Shown here one piece after another: positions 1-13,400 of a stretch of 64,000 nucleotides of DNA. Below the pieces are notes generated by a model. It saw nothing but the letters and a program-made list of their open reading frames with translations, had not been told where the DNA came from and ran no database searches. Where the stretch lies: contig JAMJFZ010000690.1 of NCBI GenBank assembly GCA_026225945.1, positions 752,501 through 816,500 of the forward strand, read 5' to 3'. Made by a program: the position numbers and the translations under genes. Positions within the stretch are counted from its first letter, which is position 1; each line of letters starts with the position of its first letter. This stretch comes from Cricetomys ansorgei. Lineage: Eukaryota; Chordata; Mammalia; Rodentia; Nesomyidae.

Positions 1-6
1 AAAAAT

Positions 7-172
7 AGGCACTCGAAAGACTGTTCAGTGGTTAAGAGAATTAGATACCCTTCCAGAGGACTTTGGTTCTTTTCCCAGCACCCATATGGTGGCTCACAAC
101 AGCCTGCAACTTCAGCATGAAACACACATACCCAAAAAAGAAAGTAAAGAATATTTTAAAAATAAAAATTAA
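7..172 (+). repeat. B2 SINE
   Basis: Diverged B2: a tRNA-like head (ttcagtggttaagag), then atggtggctcacaac in the body and an A-rich tail. Confidence 0.8.
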
Positions 173-419
173 AAAATGACTCAAGAAGTGAACAACTCAA
201 AAGTCTCAGTAAGTTCCTGAGATGCACGAGCCCCCTTTCACCCATAGGTTATATAATGAAGACTGCTTAGCAGAGGGTACTTTCCTACCTGTAGAGCTGC
301 CTGCAAGTTGTGCAGAGTTGCAGGGTTTGTTTTCAGAAACCCCTCTCAGTATAAACCAAGGAGAAATGAAAACATGCCCACATAAAAACTTGAACATGAA
401 AGCTCACAGGAGCACTACA

Positions 420-870
420 TGAAATTACCCCTAAATGGAAACAATCTAAATGTCCAGGAGACAAATAGATTAGCAAGATATGGTCTTTCCACACAATGGA
501 AGATTAGTCAGATGTAAAAATAAAATGCTGATAGATGATACAGTGGTTGAATTTAGGAAGTATTATGCTGAATGAAAGAAGCCATAGAAACAGATGCATG
601 TTGTATGAGTCTCTCTAGAATCTAGAGTGTAGATGAAATGTTCTAAGTGAGCAAATCTCTAAGGAAAGTAAGTAGACTGGTACTTGCAAGGTCAAGGGGA
701 AGAATGCTGACAGCTGATAGATATGTAGGTTTCCTTGGGAGTGATCAAATATACAAATTATGGTTAACAGTCGCATAACTCTAAATGTATGAAAAAATTC
801 TGAGTCATGTGCTTTACATGAGTATATTCTATGGTATTTGAATTCTATTTCAAGAAAGATATTAACAAAA
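420..870 (+). repeat. Ancient L1 3' end
   Basis: Matches the general layout of old L1 3' ends: aatggaaacaatctaaatgt, then a gaatgaaagaagcca segment, a gttgtatgagtctc segment and a terminal tatggtatttgaattctatt before the end. It is heavily diverged. Confidence 0.6.
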
Positions 871-1200
871 GGTCACATGCATAAAAATTAACAAATGGAT
901 TATATTTGGAATGTGTTCAGAGATTAAAAAAAAATAAGGAAGTGGGGCTGTTGACCTTGGCTTAATGTCAAGGAGCTACTAAAGGCTAAGTTATAAGAAG
1001 GTCATTATTCATGTATTTTCCTATTAACAATACATACTGAAATATATTTAAATGAAAAAGGTACATGGAACTTGCTTCAAATCACAAGGTGGAAAGTTGG
1101 GGAAATAAGAATGGCCTGTGTGGAAGCCAGGTGAGCATTATGAGTGTATTCATTGAACTCTTTTCTGATTTTAAACCTCTTTTATATTTTAAAATAAACA

Positions 1201-1695
1201 TGTCTGTGATGGCTACTCTTAGTTGTCAGCTTGAGTACACCTGGAATTAACTAAAACCCAAATGGTTGGGCACTCCTGTGAGAGACTTTTGTTTTCTTAA
1301 TTAAATCCTTTGAGGTGGGAAGACCCACTTCTAATCAGGATCTTTGAGGTGGGAAGATAAACCTTTAATCTGGGTCACACCTTCTGCTGGCAGCCTACAT
1401 AAAGGTCATGAAAGAAGAAAGATGTCTCTCTTTGCCTGCTTGCTTTCACCCTGACTAGCAAGTCCATTCCTTCTCTGGCATTAGAGCCTATTTCAGGATT
1501 CCAGCGTATACTGAAGACCAGCTTAGACATCTAGGCATGTGACCTGAGCAACTACTGAATTCTTGGAAGCTTCCATTGACAGGCATCCATTGTAGAACTA
1601 GCTGGATCAGAGCCTGTGAGCCATTCTAATAAACTCTGTTTCTATATGTATATAGATTCATTCTATAAGTTGTTTCTCCAGAGAACCCTAATACA
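1201..1695 (+). mobile_element. Solo-LTR-like rodent element
   Basis: About 495 bp bounded by TG...CA. It has a TATA-like cataaagg near 1400, a CT-rich stretch after it, and AATAAA at about 1628. The internal phrase tttgaggtgggaaga occurs twice (near 1309 and 1344). No viral open reading frame is present. I cannot name the family, and no clear target-site duplication is visible. Confidence 0.45.
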
Positions 1696-2564
1696 ATGTC
1701 TTTATTTTATCCATTTGTTGCTGTTGAGACTGAACCCAAGTCCTTATATGTGTAAAATATGTACCCTGGCACTTATCTACATTCCCAGCACCATTTTTCA
1801 TTTATTTAAAAGTCTCCATTAAATTGTATATTTAAAAAAAAAACACAATTTCCATTTGTTCTTAAGGCAGGTTAGTTTAATTTTATAGAAGAAATACTTT
1901 CAAACGATACAAATGACACAATCATAGAGAACAGTGACAAAACAAAGAGATGAATACTGATTATAACTTATTCCCACAACAGGTTACTTATTTCAGCAAT
2001 AATCACCAAAGTCTGACAATGCAATGATTAGATAAAGCATAAAAAATCAAATTCCCTTTTATACGTGGTACTATTTCAGAGACCATGGTGGCACAATTCA
2101 GGTTGTCGTATGACCAGAGCTGCTTAGAGACTGTAGTTTTCTTTCTCACCAGGCTAAGCATATTTACAAACTTACACAGCAGATGGAAACTCCCCCAAGC
2201 CCCTTAGAGCCCATAGCACTTCATTTGTCTGAAGTGGGCAATATATTCCAAGCATGATAGTTTTAAGAAGCTTGAAGCTGCCAAAAAGAAACAAGTAGGG
2301 TATTGGGTACCATGCCTGCAACGGCAGCAAACAGCCCATGCAGTACACCTCCCCACGATTCACTTTCCACATATTGCAAAGCCTGATGGTAGGGAGAGAT
2401 ATAATGAAAAGGTATCAAACCCAGTGCTCCTCCTTGAACTCATCCCAAAGCAGGGGCTGCATGTGTTTCCTGTGGGGCAAGAGTAGGAAGACAACACTCC
2501 CCACAGAAATTGGTATAAGGTAGGAAGTGATGTTTCTGAAAAATACATCTGGGTTTTTTGTTTT

Positions 2565-4343
2565 TGTTGTTCTTGTTTGTTTGTTTATTGGCATAGTTGG
2601 GCTTCCTCAGCTGCTTCCTAATCTGGGCTCGCAGAAAAGCTACCTCAATCCAGGTAGAGAGTGGCCGGGGAAGAGCTGTCTCTCTGAGGAAGTATCAGCT
2701 ACAGTTGGCTCTGGTTGGAGGTTAAAGTCCCAATCTTCTGCAGGCATAGGGGGAGGGCCTGCTCAGCAATGCTGCTTGCTACTGGCAGTGCTTTAAGGAT
2801 TGATACCTTGGGTCTCTACCTCTATTGTATGTTCGTACAAAAAGGAAATTGGGGGGTAAGGTGGGGGCAAAAAAGCAAGACTAGAAGCAGGAATGCATAG
2901 CAAGAGATGACAACTGTAAAAAACAAGGTTTTCCGTCTTACCACCACTGACAAATTTGTCTGTGATTGGTCGCATGTCAATGAAATGATTTTACAAGATT
3001 CATTTTTAACATATTGAAAAATGAAAGTGGGTTATACAAGGGAAGAGGTTACAGACTGATGAGAAAAGAGACCTGATTAAAAAGGACATTTCCGAGGAGG
3101 GTAAGAAAGGTCTAGGAAGAGAGTTCTGTTTTCTTTGACATTTCCTGTGATTATTTCATTTCTTCATTCAAGGCCTCAGAAAGGAAAGCACATTTACATA
3201 GAATAAATGTGTGCTAGGCAAACTAAATTGTTTGGCATTTAAAAGAATCATGGCGTATTTTTATTCCATTAATTTTTTTTTCCCTCACAGGCTAGTTCTA
3301 AGATTCCATGAGGAGTATTGATTAGCTCCAATATGAGAGAAGCATTCTGACTCAAATATTCTCCTGCAATGACTGGCTGGGTAAGCCATGTTACCCACAT
3401 GCCCGTCTCTCTACACACACAAAAAGCACCTTTGAAGGTGTTCTATTCACTCTTTTCACTTTCCTTCACAAAACAGTAGGGTAGCAGGAGAGCACTCCCA
3501 CCCTGCTGTCTGTCAGATCAGCCAGAGGTGGCAAAGATAGCTGCATACACTTTGACAAATGTAAGCAATGTGAACGGTCACCAGTCACCAGTGGACAGGC
3601 AGGCTGAAACCTGGGATGCCGGAGGCTCTGTTGCCAGCTTCAGACTTGTGGTAAGCACAGAAAGATGCATTAGATGACAGCACAGCAATGAGGGGCCATC
3701 AATGTCCAGGACACTGAGCCCTACAACGCATACACAGCTTGCAGAGTATGACTGAACCATTGCAGTTGATATTTTAACATAACACACAGAGAGTGAAAGT
3801 GTACAATATACATGATAAATGCACCTATGAGAAACTGATACATGTGACAAATTCAGCACATAGTGTTTGCGTTTCAGGTGTCAGAAACAAAACCGGCCCC
3901 AAGTTCCATTCTACTGCATGACAAATACTGAAGAACACAATGTTAGTCTTAAAATACACCTTAAAGTCAGTATTTTCCTTCAAGGAAAAAAAAGTACTAT
4001 AAATAAATTACAATACAGTGAATTTGCCTGAACTCACTTCGTTTCTGTCTTCCAGCCTTTAAGTCAAATAAAACAGCGTAAAAACTGTACACTCTTAACA
4101 TGATAGTTGATCTTTTATAAAATAACCTGTCTTCAGAGATGTCGATTTCACAACAAGGAAAAACCAAGCCCTGTTGCCGTCACTATTATAAAATATATAT
4201 GTATAGATATATGTTTTTTTTTTTTTACAAAATGTGTATATTAATAGCTTTGCACAAATATTTTAAAGACAAATTTAGCTAATCTAAGAACTTCATGAAA
4301 ATAAAACAGGCAGATAAATACTTCATGTGTACAATGCACAACA
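2565..4343 (-). other. WWC3: WWC3 3'UTR, end not resolved
   Basis: AT-rich sequence continuing from the stop codon with no splice donor evident. Minus-strand AATAAA hexamers occur at 3260-3265 and 2584-2589; the boundary given assumes the second is used. Further hexamers at 1801-1806 and 1701-1706 lie at or inside the LTR-like repeat or its edge. Any of these could define the mRNA end. Coding ends firmly at 4344. Confidence 0.45.
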
Positions 4344-4410
4344 TCAAACGTCGTCAGCTGGGAGAGGAGGTATGTTAATCCTTGGTCTTGTAAAAAATGC
4401 TATCTTCTCC
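4344..4410 (-). CDS. WWC3: WWC3 last coding exon (ADDV PDZ ligand and stop)
   Basis: 67 coding nt: the final base of the split Arg codon, then EKIAFFTRPRINIPPLPADD-V and TGA at 4344-4346. Acceptor ccctag at 4411-4416. The C-terminal ADDV is the class III PDZ-binding motif shared by WWC proteins. PPLP is as in human WWC3; WWC1 and WWC2 differ here. The exon continues as 3'UTR toward lower coordinates. Confidence 0.97.
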
Positions 4411-7400
4411 CTAGGATTTGAAAGAATTATGTATTAGAAGTGATCTGAAAGGATATGGATGTAGCACAGTGGCAGACTGCATGTCTAGTTTATGCAAGGC
4501 CCTAGAATCAATCCCCAGTAGCAAAGGGGGATGGGAGCTGAATTTAAATCGCCAGTGACAATTGTTTGGATGAAGCCCTACAAAGACTTACCTTTAATGG
4601 CTAAAATACTAACTAGTATATGGTAGGTACACAGGAAATACTTGCTTTATTAAGAAATGAGTAAGAAGATGAAACTTGTATGAATGGATGAGTTTTAAAT
4701 CATAATTGAAGGTAGAAAATAACATTACTTAATGCTAGTTATGAGAATATGGATATTAAAGATTTCAAAATATTAAGGATAAAAGTCAAACGTGGTATTT
4801 ATTAATAAAAAGGACTGACACAGACAGATGCTACAATGTGGGTGACCTTCAGAAGCCTGATGTTAAAAGCAAGGAACAAGACATAAAAAATTACATGTTG
4901 TATGATCCCATTAATAGGAAATATCCAGCTGAGGCAAACACAAAGTTACGGAGCAGGCTACTGATTGCCTGGGCTCAGGAAGGGGGATGGGTTTGACCAC
5001 CTCGTGGTTATGAGGCACTATCCTTTGGGGATGACAGTGTCTGAGAACCAAATGGAGGAAGTAGCAGCATGACATTATTGATGCAGCAAATGTTACTGAT
5101 CTGTTTGTTTTAAATGTGTTAATTTTGTTTTTGATTTTCACTGTAATTTTCACAGCCACAGAGAATACAGATATAATCATACAATTAATTCTCCCAAAAA
5201 TCTTTACTCGCAAAAGCAAATAAGGCTATGTCTATGAAAATTAGAATCCAAGGCAATAGTAATTCTAATGTGGAGAAGTAGAAGATGCTGATATATGCTT
5301 GATTCCTGTGACAACATGTATGTGGTAACTCAACCCTACAATACACATGCTTTCCAGTTTGAAGATTTTGCTTCAATCAAAATTTTAAAAGAAAAGATGA
5401 CAAGGATGTGTGTATGTATGCAAATTAGTTACCTATAGTAGCAAATATTCAGAAAGCAGCAGCAGGTTATAAAATGGAGAAATTAGGTGAATTACAGATA
5501 AACAGCTAACAAAGTATATATCATTGTGGGATATTTTAATTTTTAAACAACAGACTTCCACATTATGATTAGAGGTGGCATGAAAAAGGTATAAAAATAT
5601 AAAGATCAGAAGAAAACATCAAAATGCTACTAGTGGCAGAACATGCTTACAGTAGATTCCTGGTGACTGTGCTCTTTTATACTAACCCAGGTGCCATTGC
5701 AATAGGAAAGCAGTGAGCAGTAGTGTTGGACAATGCAGGGTCCATTTCCCCCTTACCTAAAGGTCTGCACTTGAATGGGCTCCTTGTGGTTCTGCCCACG
5801 TAGCTGGTAGATCTCTTTGGAGGCCTTCTTCAGCATCTTCTCAGCTACTTGTTCTTGATGGTAGTCAAGTTTGGTCTGTCTTGTCTACAACAGAAACATC
5901 TGATGAGCAAGACTTTCTACTGCTACTTAAAAAAAAAAAGAATGAATGATTTCACTCCTGTCCTTGAGTACAGAAGATGCAACACCAGTCACAGAGATCC
6001 AGAAGAAAGGTCCTGTTCTATCTTGTCCACAGAGCAAATCTCCACAGAAGTGCCTAGGGTGGTTGGAGCCAGGCCAATCAACAATACATTCTCCACACAA
6101 GGCAAGGAGAACCTGGGTGGCTTTTACTATCCTCTAAGAACCTCTAGGTGCCCACTGGTTCCACCACAAATGTTCACAGTCAGAGAAAATTTCATAAAAT
6201 AAGTGCCTGGAGCCTTCAATTACTACATCATTATAGGAACACCCACAACTAGAGCTCATGGTGACAACCATGGGTAATAATACATGGGGAGTTCCAGAGA
6301 AGTCCACAGGAGGTCCTTGGTTCTCTTACCTGCCTCTCCGCTTCCTTTAGGAGACTGCGGAACCGCTCATCTCGGAGCACCCAGTGTGGGAGGTCAGTCT
6401 GGCCCCGTAGCTGGGCATCTTCCAGACGTTGCCTCAGCTCCCGGAGGGTGCCAATCTCCTCGTTCAGCTGCCGCTGCCGAGTCCTCGAGGCCTGGAGGTC
6501 CAGCTCCAGGTCCAGAGAGGTGCGGGCCATGAGCTCGGCCAGGGATGACCTGCAGGACTGTGGAAGGCAGGCAGGAGGCACCAGTGAGTATATACACCAG
6601 CTTGGGGTGGCACAAGCTCCACCTTCTGGAAGGTTCTTCCATAATTAACAGGCAATGCACAAGTGTGACCTATCCCACATCCACATTTAAAAAATCCAGA
6701 GTCTGGCAATATTAAATCTCTACTTCAATATCAAAATTAGGAACAGCAAAGTTTTTTCCTTTAATAATGCCCTACAAGTGTGCAAAAGTATAAAGCAGCC
6801 ATTAAGATAAAAAACAAACATACTCTTTTAGATATGTCATTTGATAATGTATCTCTAAAGCAGCAAAATGTACATTTTCTTTGGTTTTGAGATTTCATTT
6901 TTTACTTGCTTCTGTAAAGTACAACTGGCAACACACAAAGGTATATAAAAAAGTGAACCAATTAAGTAAAGTTTAAGATAGGTTTTAAAAAAAAATCAAC
7001 TAGATATACAACAGCAGGAAATTCTCCTGTTTCTGCCATCCAATAAGTCAAGGTCAAGGATAGTACTCAGAAGAGAACAAAGGACAGTTAACAAAGTGAC
7101 TCAGTTCAAAATGCTCATACTGCTTACTGTTCAGACTCACTTTGCAGCTCAGTTTTTCTTAGATTTCTCAGTCTGCAACTAATCTGAGTACCAACTCATA
7201 TGAGAATCTTGGATTTTTAAAATAGCTATTCCAAAGGATGGTTGACCAGAAACGGCAGGGACTTACCTACTATCTTACAAACTATAACCTTAAAAAAATT
7301 TTATTTTATTTTATATGCATTGATGTGAGTGTGTCAGATCCCCTGGAACTGGAGTTACAGATAGTTGTGAGCCACCATGTGGGTGATGGGAATTGAACTT

Positions 7401-10400
7401 GGGTGCTCTGGAAGAGAGCAGCCAGTGCTCTTAACTGCTGAGCCATCTCTCCAGCCCACAAAGTATAACTTTTAAAGCTGGAATGATATAAAGAAAGAAC
7501 ACTTGGCTAGTAAAGGAAATGAAAGCTATAGAACAGTCCTTTGTAAAAGCATGCTGTATGTCAAGAAAATCAGATGTACAGGCTAGAGAGATGCTAAGTG
7601 GTTAGCACCACGTGCTGCACTTAGGACGAACCTGAGTTGGGTTACCAGTACCGATGTCAGGTGGCTTACAAATGCCTGTAATTCAGTCTCCAGGGGATCA
7701 GGTATCCTTTTCAGGATTCCACAGGCATCTGCATTCACATGTGCACATACTCCCACACATATACATATACATATAATTAAAAGTAAAAATACATTGTAAA
7801 AAAAAGAAGCCCCAAATTGCCATGCGATATGTACTCTGTCAAAAGGGAAAAATATCATCATGTAGAAATGATTATTCATTTAATACATCTAAAGAATTGA
7901 ATGAGCACAAATGATATAAAATTATCCCATGAAATGCTAATAGCATGATGACACTATTACACTTTCTAAATAAGTTACAAAGAAATAAAAATATTGCCTT
8001 TTAATTAATGTGGCCATAAACATTTCCTAAAATAATGCCTTTATAAAGAGGATTATACTAATAAAACACAGAGCAGGTATAGATTCCATATTAATTTCTG
8101 CGGCACAAACCTGTTTGTAGCGAAGAGTCCGTCTTTCCAAAGTATTTCTGACAAAGGGGGACTTCCTGGGCAGTGTTGAACTGTCACTATCACTGCGATA
8201 AAGCTGCACCCAAAAGGATAATGTTCAGAAACAATTAGACATTTTCTATTCATTCTCTGTGTATTCCAAATGGGACTGTTTTTTTCTTCTCTAAGGCATT
8301 TAAAACACATTGAAATCTGTTGTAGATGCTTTTACCAGGTCTCTGGAACTACAGAAGAGTTTTAAGGGAAAACAAAAGACAAAACCAAAACAAAACAAAT
8401 GAAACTGCAAACCTGGTCTTTTTTTCATGCTCATCAACTTAACCATGTGAACTTTCTACACTGATCAAATCAATCATACTTCTGCCCTATCCATATCAAC
8501 TACAATTTGATATTAGGTAAGATGCTTATGAAAGCAGGTCCTGTCTTCAGCATGTTTCGCTGTTTAGCAATCATTCACATTTGCTATTTATTTCTGGCTT
8601 TAGTAAAATGGCTTTCTGGAAAAAGAGACTCATTCCTGGTAGAAGGACAAGCCAACATTCACCAAGTCCTGCTGTGCCAGTCAAGGGAAAGGTGTGGTTT
8701 TAAAGAGGAAAATAAAGAACACTTCTTTATGGGAGCCCCTACGGATTTCATGTGGTGGTGGATCAATGGTTGTCTGTGTCAGTGCCCAAGTCTTGCCTTC
8801 CCAGCCTTATTTTCTGTACCAGTTTACAGGAGATATTCAGGAAACAGTGGCATGGAAGCTTACTTGCCCTGTGGTCATACCAACATGCATATAAACAGTG
8901 AGGCTTCTAACACCATCACCAATAAATGCAGTCTTTTATACAGGGCACAGAGCTCAACGCAGCAGCTGCCAGTCTTCCTCTAAGCAGCAAACTTTGCCCC
9001 ACTACCACCCTATTGTCAAAGAGCATCTGAATCTGCTCCCTAGTGGTTCTGCCAGAGCACAGGCTAAAGAGGAACCATGAGAATGGTACTCAGATGAGAA
9101 TGTCCAACCATTATGACCATTTTCCATTAAAAACCCTTTTACTATCCATGTCAGTGATGTTATTGTCACCCTGGTTCTATCTAATCAGATCAAACTCACT
9201 GTCTTGCCTTCAATGACTACACTGCTTTGGACCTCCCATCCACCTCCCTAAGGGTTCTCAGTCCCATGTGAACATCAGAACTTCCACAAGCTCTAATTCT
9301 CAGATCCCATCTGTGATCAGTGATAAGTCTCTGTGAGTAGGACCTTAGCGAAGCCTTCCAATGCAATTTGATGGCGTATCTCCACCATTCCCCAAAGGGC
9401 ACACATTTCTATATGGATAAATTAGAACACACTCCCTAGAACCTGCAGGCTTCAAGTTGGCTGATATCTTGCTGCTCAGGCATGTTACCATGCCTTAGTA
9501 CTTCCAAGGAAGAGAAGAACATGCTAGTGCAACCTATAGGGCAACATCTATCCAACTCGAGACAGTCCCCATTTTGACTTGCTGTTTCTGAGGCTCAGGT
9601 CACAATATTCACCCTGACTTCTGACAATGAGATGGAACACATAAAGCAGTGAAAATCTGTGGGAAGTAGAATTCATATGAAATCTAGAATTCAACAGGCT
9701 CAGGGCCAGGTGGGAAGCTGAGTGCCTACCACTAGTTTTATCCACTCATATACGGTGTTCATTCATTCATTGGGATGGCTTGTGAGAAATCGCATGTCTT
9801 TTAGCAGAAATGGTAAAAATGAGAACATGACAAAGAGACTGAAGAAAGAGATGTTGCAGACAAGGGTAAAGGAATTTCCACTCACCCTGCAAACATACTG
9901 GCTCCTTGCCCCTGGTGAGAAGGTCTGTGAGCGCACAATGGTGCTGCTGCGGACAAAAGGAGAGCCTCGGGCACGGCAGCTAGGCCGTTCCTTGCGAACA
10001 CTCACTGCTTCCTCTGGGAAAAGGTCTTCTGTGGTGGTCTCCTTGTCAACCTAGGTAGTAGGCTTTTTGTTACTCTGAATCCTCCAGAGCACAAGTGATA
10101 TACACTTAGTGTGAACAACCCCCTCTCCAAAGTTTCCCCCTGCTGGTCTACCTGCCCTTTTATACTTACCATGCAGAAGTGGGACTGCTAAAACCTATAG
10201 TAGTTCATTTTCTCCCTCCCGACTCCTATCAGCTCCTTTTCTATTTTTGGAGACAGGGTCTTGCTATGTAGCCCACACTGGCCTGCACCTCATTATATAG
10301 TGCACATTGGCCTTGAACTCATGGCAATCTTCCTGCTGTGCCTTTCCAAGTGGTGGGATAAGAATGAACCACCAGAATGCTCAGAAGAACTTTTCCATAG

Positions 10401-13400
10401 CAATTACACCATCTCACAACTTTGTCTTTTCCAAAATATAAATGTAAATAAAGCAAGAAAGGGGGAAACATCAGTCTAGCCTCCCCAGATCCTCATTTGG
10501 TGGCTGCTACTTTTCAAGGTTGTAAATAGTAGGACAGCAGCAATTCTTGCAGACCTAGTCTAAAACAGCCACTCCAATCTGCTGCACAAGATGTAGACTA
10601 AGAAGCTGCCCAAAGGGAGGATTCATATCTGTAATTTTAGGGATCATGGTGGTAGCAGGTTTTTGTGCACTGAATAGTTATGGTAATAATGTTTTGGTGA
10701 GGCATGGATATATTACCAACTGCTCAAAACTTGCTTGTCCATGAAGATGGAACGGGATCACCACAGAATGGTATAAAAAGCTTCATTTTAAGTTACAGCT
10801 GTCCTTTCCTTGTAATCTATGGGTGACAGAGATTTCTGTAGGACTTGCTGAGTCCACAGTAAGCCTTTACAGATCTTAGGTAATGCATTTGGTAAGATAG
10901 GGCCCTTGCTTAGCTATAACCTTCAAATCCCACACATCTTCATAAACCCCCAACACCCACAAGGCATGACTATTAGTGAGTGCATGTTCTACTCCTACAT
11001 GTGAGCACATCAGTCTAGCTTCCTGCAGTGCACCTGCCTCTCTTCTATCCTGTCCCTCACACCTCCCATAATGTGTATGCAGACACACCCTCTGTTCTTC
11101 TAGGATTGACTGGCCAGGTACTATACTTTCAAAAGCCCCTTTGACACATTCCACTTACCTTAAGAGGCAGGGGATGAAGTTTCTCAGGGTTGTAAGACTC
11201 TGCCTGGCCAGTAAACACACGCCCATGGGACTCCGCACCAATGTAACAGGACTCTGGGTAGTTGGGGCTGGTCTGGGTACAGTTGCTACAGCCACTATCA
11301 ACCGAGTCAGCCTGCCAACTCCTAAAGGTAAATGTTGTAAGATCCCATGAAAACCTTGTTATAGGTGATGCCTTTCTTGGCTATTTGCAGAGTAGAGTAT
11401 CATCAGAAAGAGCAAAGACCAAAGAAAACTTGTTTCTTTTCAATGACTAAAACAGCTGCTATTTTCATAAAGTAGAAGGAGTATTTGTTTTTTAAGTAAG
11501 ACAGTACTTGAAAGTCTTTCATTAATATTCTTATCTTTCTCTATCATCCAATTGGAGCTACTTAAGGTACCAAAACTCTATTAGAAAACCCCTCCCAACT
11601 TTCTGTGTGACCACAAACAGAATACCCTAACCCTCTGCCAGTTGGTGGTCCAAAAGCACATTTATGTCTAAGCTGAATTCAGGGAAAGTCAGGTGAAGAA
11701 ACTGTGAGCCTCACAGAGACAAAACTCTTTATGGAAATCTGTAAGGAATTCAACATGTAAATGCCTCCGTAGAGGATCAGACAACCCACTTCACCAGAGG
11801 TGCTCATTCACCTGAACTATTCATCCATTGCCCACAGACCTCTACAGCCAAGGAGTCACTGACAGGCCACTTCAAGCAGCAATGGAAAGAGATGCTGCCT
11901 GGTTACGTGATGATATGCTTCCACTGAGGAGTGTGTCCAGAAAAGGCAAGTCCACAAAAACAAAGTGGATTTGTGGTTGATTTGGGTCAGAGGGAAGGAG
12001 GAATGGCAGTGATTACTAATAAGGGGGTCTTCTGATTTCATGAAAATTCTCTGCATGAAAATGACAGATAGATTAAATCGGGTTTTAACAACAGTGGGAG
12101 TGTAGCTTAGTGGCAGAATACCTGCCCAGAATGTACAAAGCCTTGGGTTTAATTCCTATTACCCTAAAAGAAACAAAACAAAACAAAACAACAACAACAA
12201 AAAAAAACTTAAAAGGATTTTGTGTCGGGTATGGTGGCATATGCCTATAATCCTAGCACTCAGAAAGGCGAAGATAAGAGAACTCCAAAGCCACCTTGGG
12301 CTAAATAATAAAAGCCCATCTTAAAGAACCAAAAAGAGGGAGGGACTTTGTTATCATCCATCTCAGCAGAGAGGATTCCTGAAAATTTTCTGGAATTTAA
12401 TAAGAGGACTGGGCAGAGTTCAGAGTATCTCTTGTTCAGATCACCACGAAATTTCCCACCAGCATCTTGTTGTGCAGCAATAGTATGGTAGCACCACCCA
12501 GCACGTTCTAGAGCGGCAAAGAGGAGGAAAGCAATTTGCATCCAGAAACTCTGCCCTGAGACTCATGCTGACTAGCACTGTGCAGGCTAGCCTGTCTGTA
12601 GGAACTTCATTTCCTTTCCCTAAGGTATTGTTCAGAGTGGCCTTAGGAGGCCAGGGGACTAGGCGCTCACCTCTCAGAAACAGCCTCGCTCTGCTCTTCC
12701 TTACGCTCCATCTCCAGGATCTCCTCCTCAGTGTATTCCAGCTTCACACGCTCCTCAGCCAGCTCTCTCTCCACAGCTCGTAGCTGTGCTGTGGTTCTGG
12801 CCAGCAGCACTGTCACTGCATCCTGAAGGAGGAAAGGATGCTTCTGAAAACCAGCTAACCTTTTATAGCCGCACAGGAGAACAAGCCCTACCATTCACAG
12901 TAATACACTGTTAGCCCTGTGCTTATAGCTCTGCATCCACAGATTGGACACAACTAGTGACCATCAGTGTGTTTGCACTAAAAATTCATTTTCAGGAAGT
13001 GGCCTTGTATATTACTATGTTCTCATCTGATATTCCTTCCCCTGAAACTCCCTCACTGATAACACGGGCTGACTTGTATTCTATAAAGTATCTTCTTAGA
13101 AATGAGTACCTGGAGCAAAGCCAGTCTCAAAGTCAAGAAAACAGCCATGAAAGTTGGCTCTTTGAGCCAGGGCCATGTACCGTCTTTCCAGAGCTGGCAT
13201 TCATGGTGTCCTGTGTGGCACTCTCCATAACCTTCACAGGCTCTTTCGCCTTAGGTGGCTCAGGGCTGGCAAAGACCTGCACAGGATACCAGCGTAGCTG
13301 CATGTCGCTTGAACTGTCACAGTCAGCCAAGTTTATCTGGGAAATGCCCTGCATGGGTGTTTAAAAAAACAAAACAAAGCAACAGAACCAGTCCTTGATG

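Larger units (their letters stand above)
1..1860. other. Downstream flank of WWC3
   Basis: No exon of another gene recognised. It contains a B2 copy at the left edge, an ancient L1 3' end (420-870) and an LTR-like element (1201-1695). Small open frames here fall in or between repeats. Confidence 0.6.

Noticed and set aside
8507..8983. 158-codon plus-strand ORF
   Set aside because: Intronic, no domain or codon-bias signal, no splice context; considered chance.
12957..13364. 135-codon plus-strand ORF
   Set aside because: Overlaps exon 13 on the opposite strand and intron; no family match.
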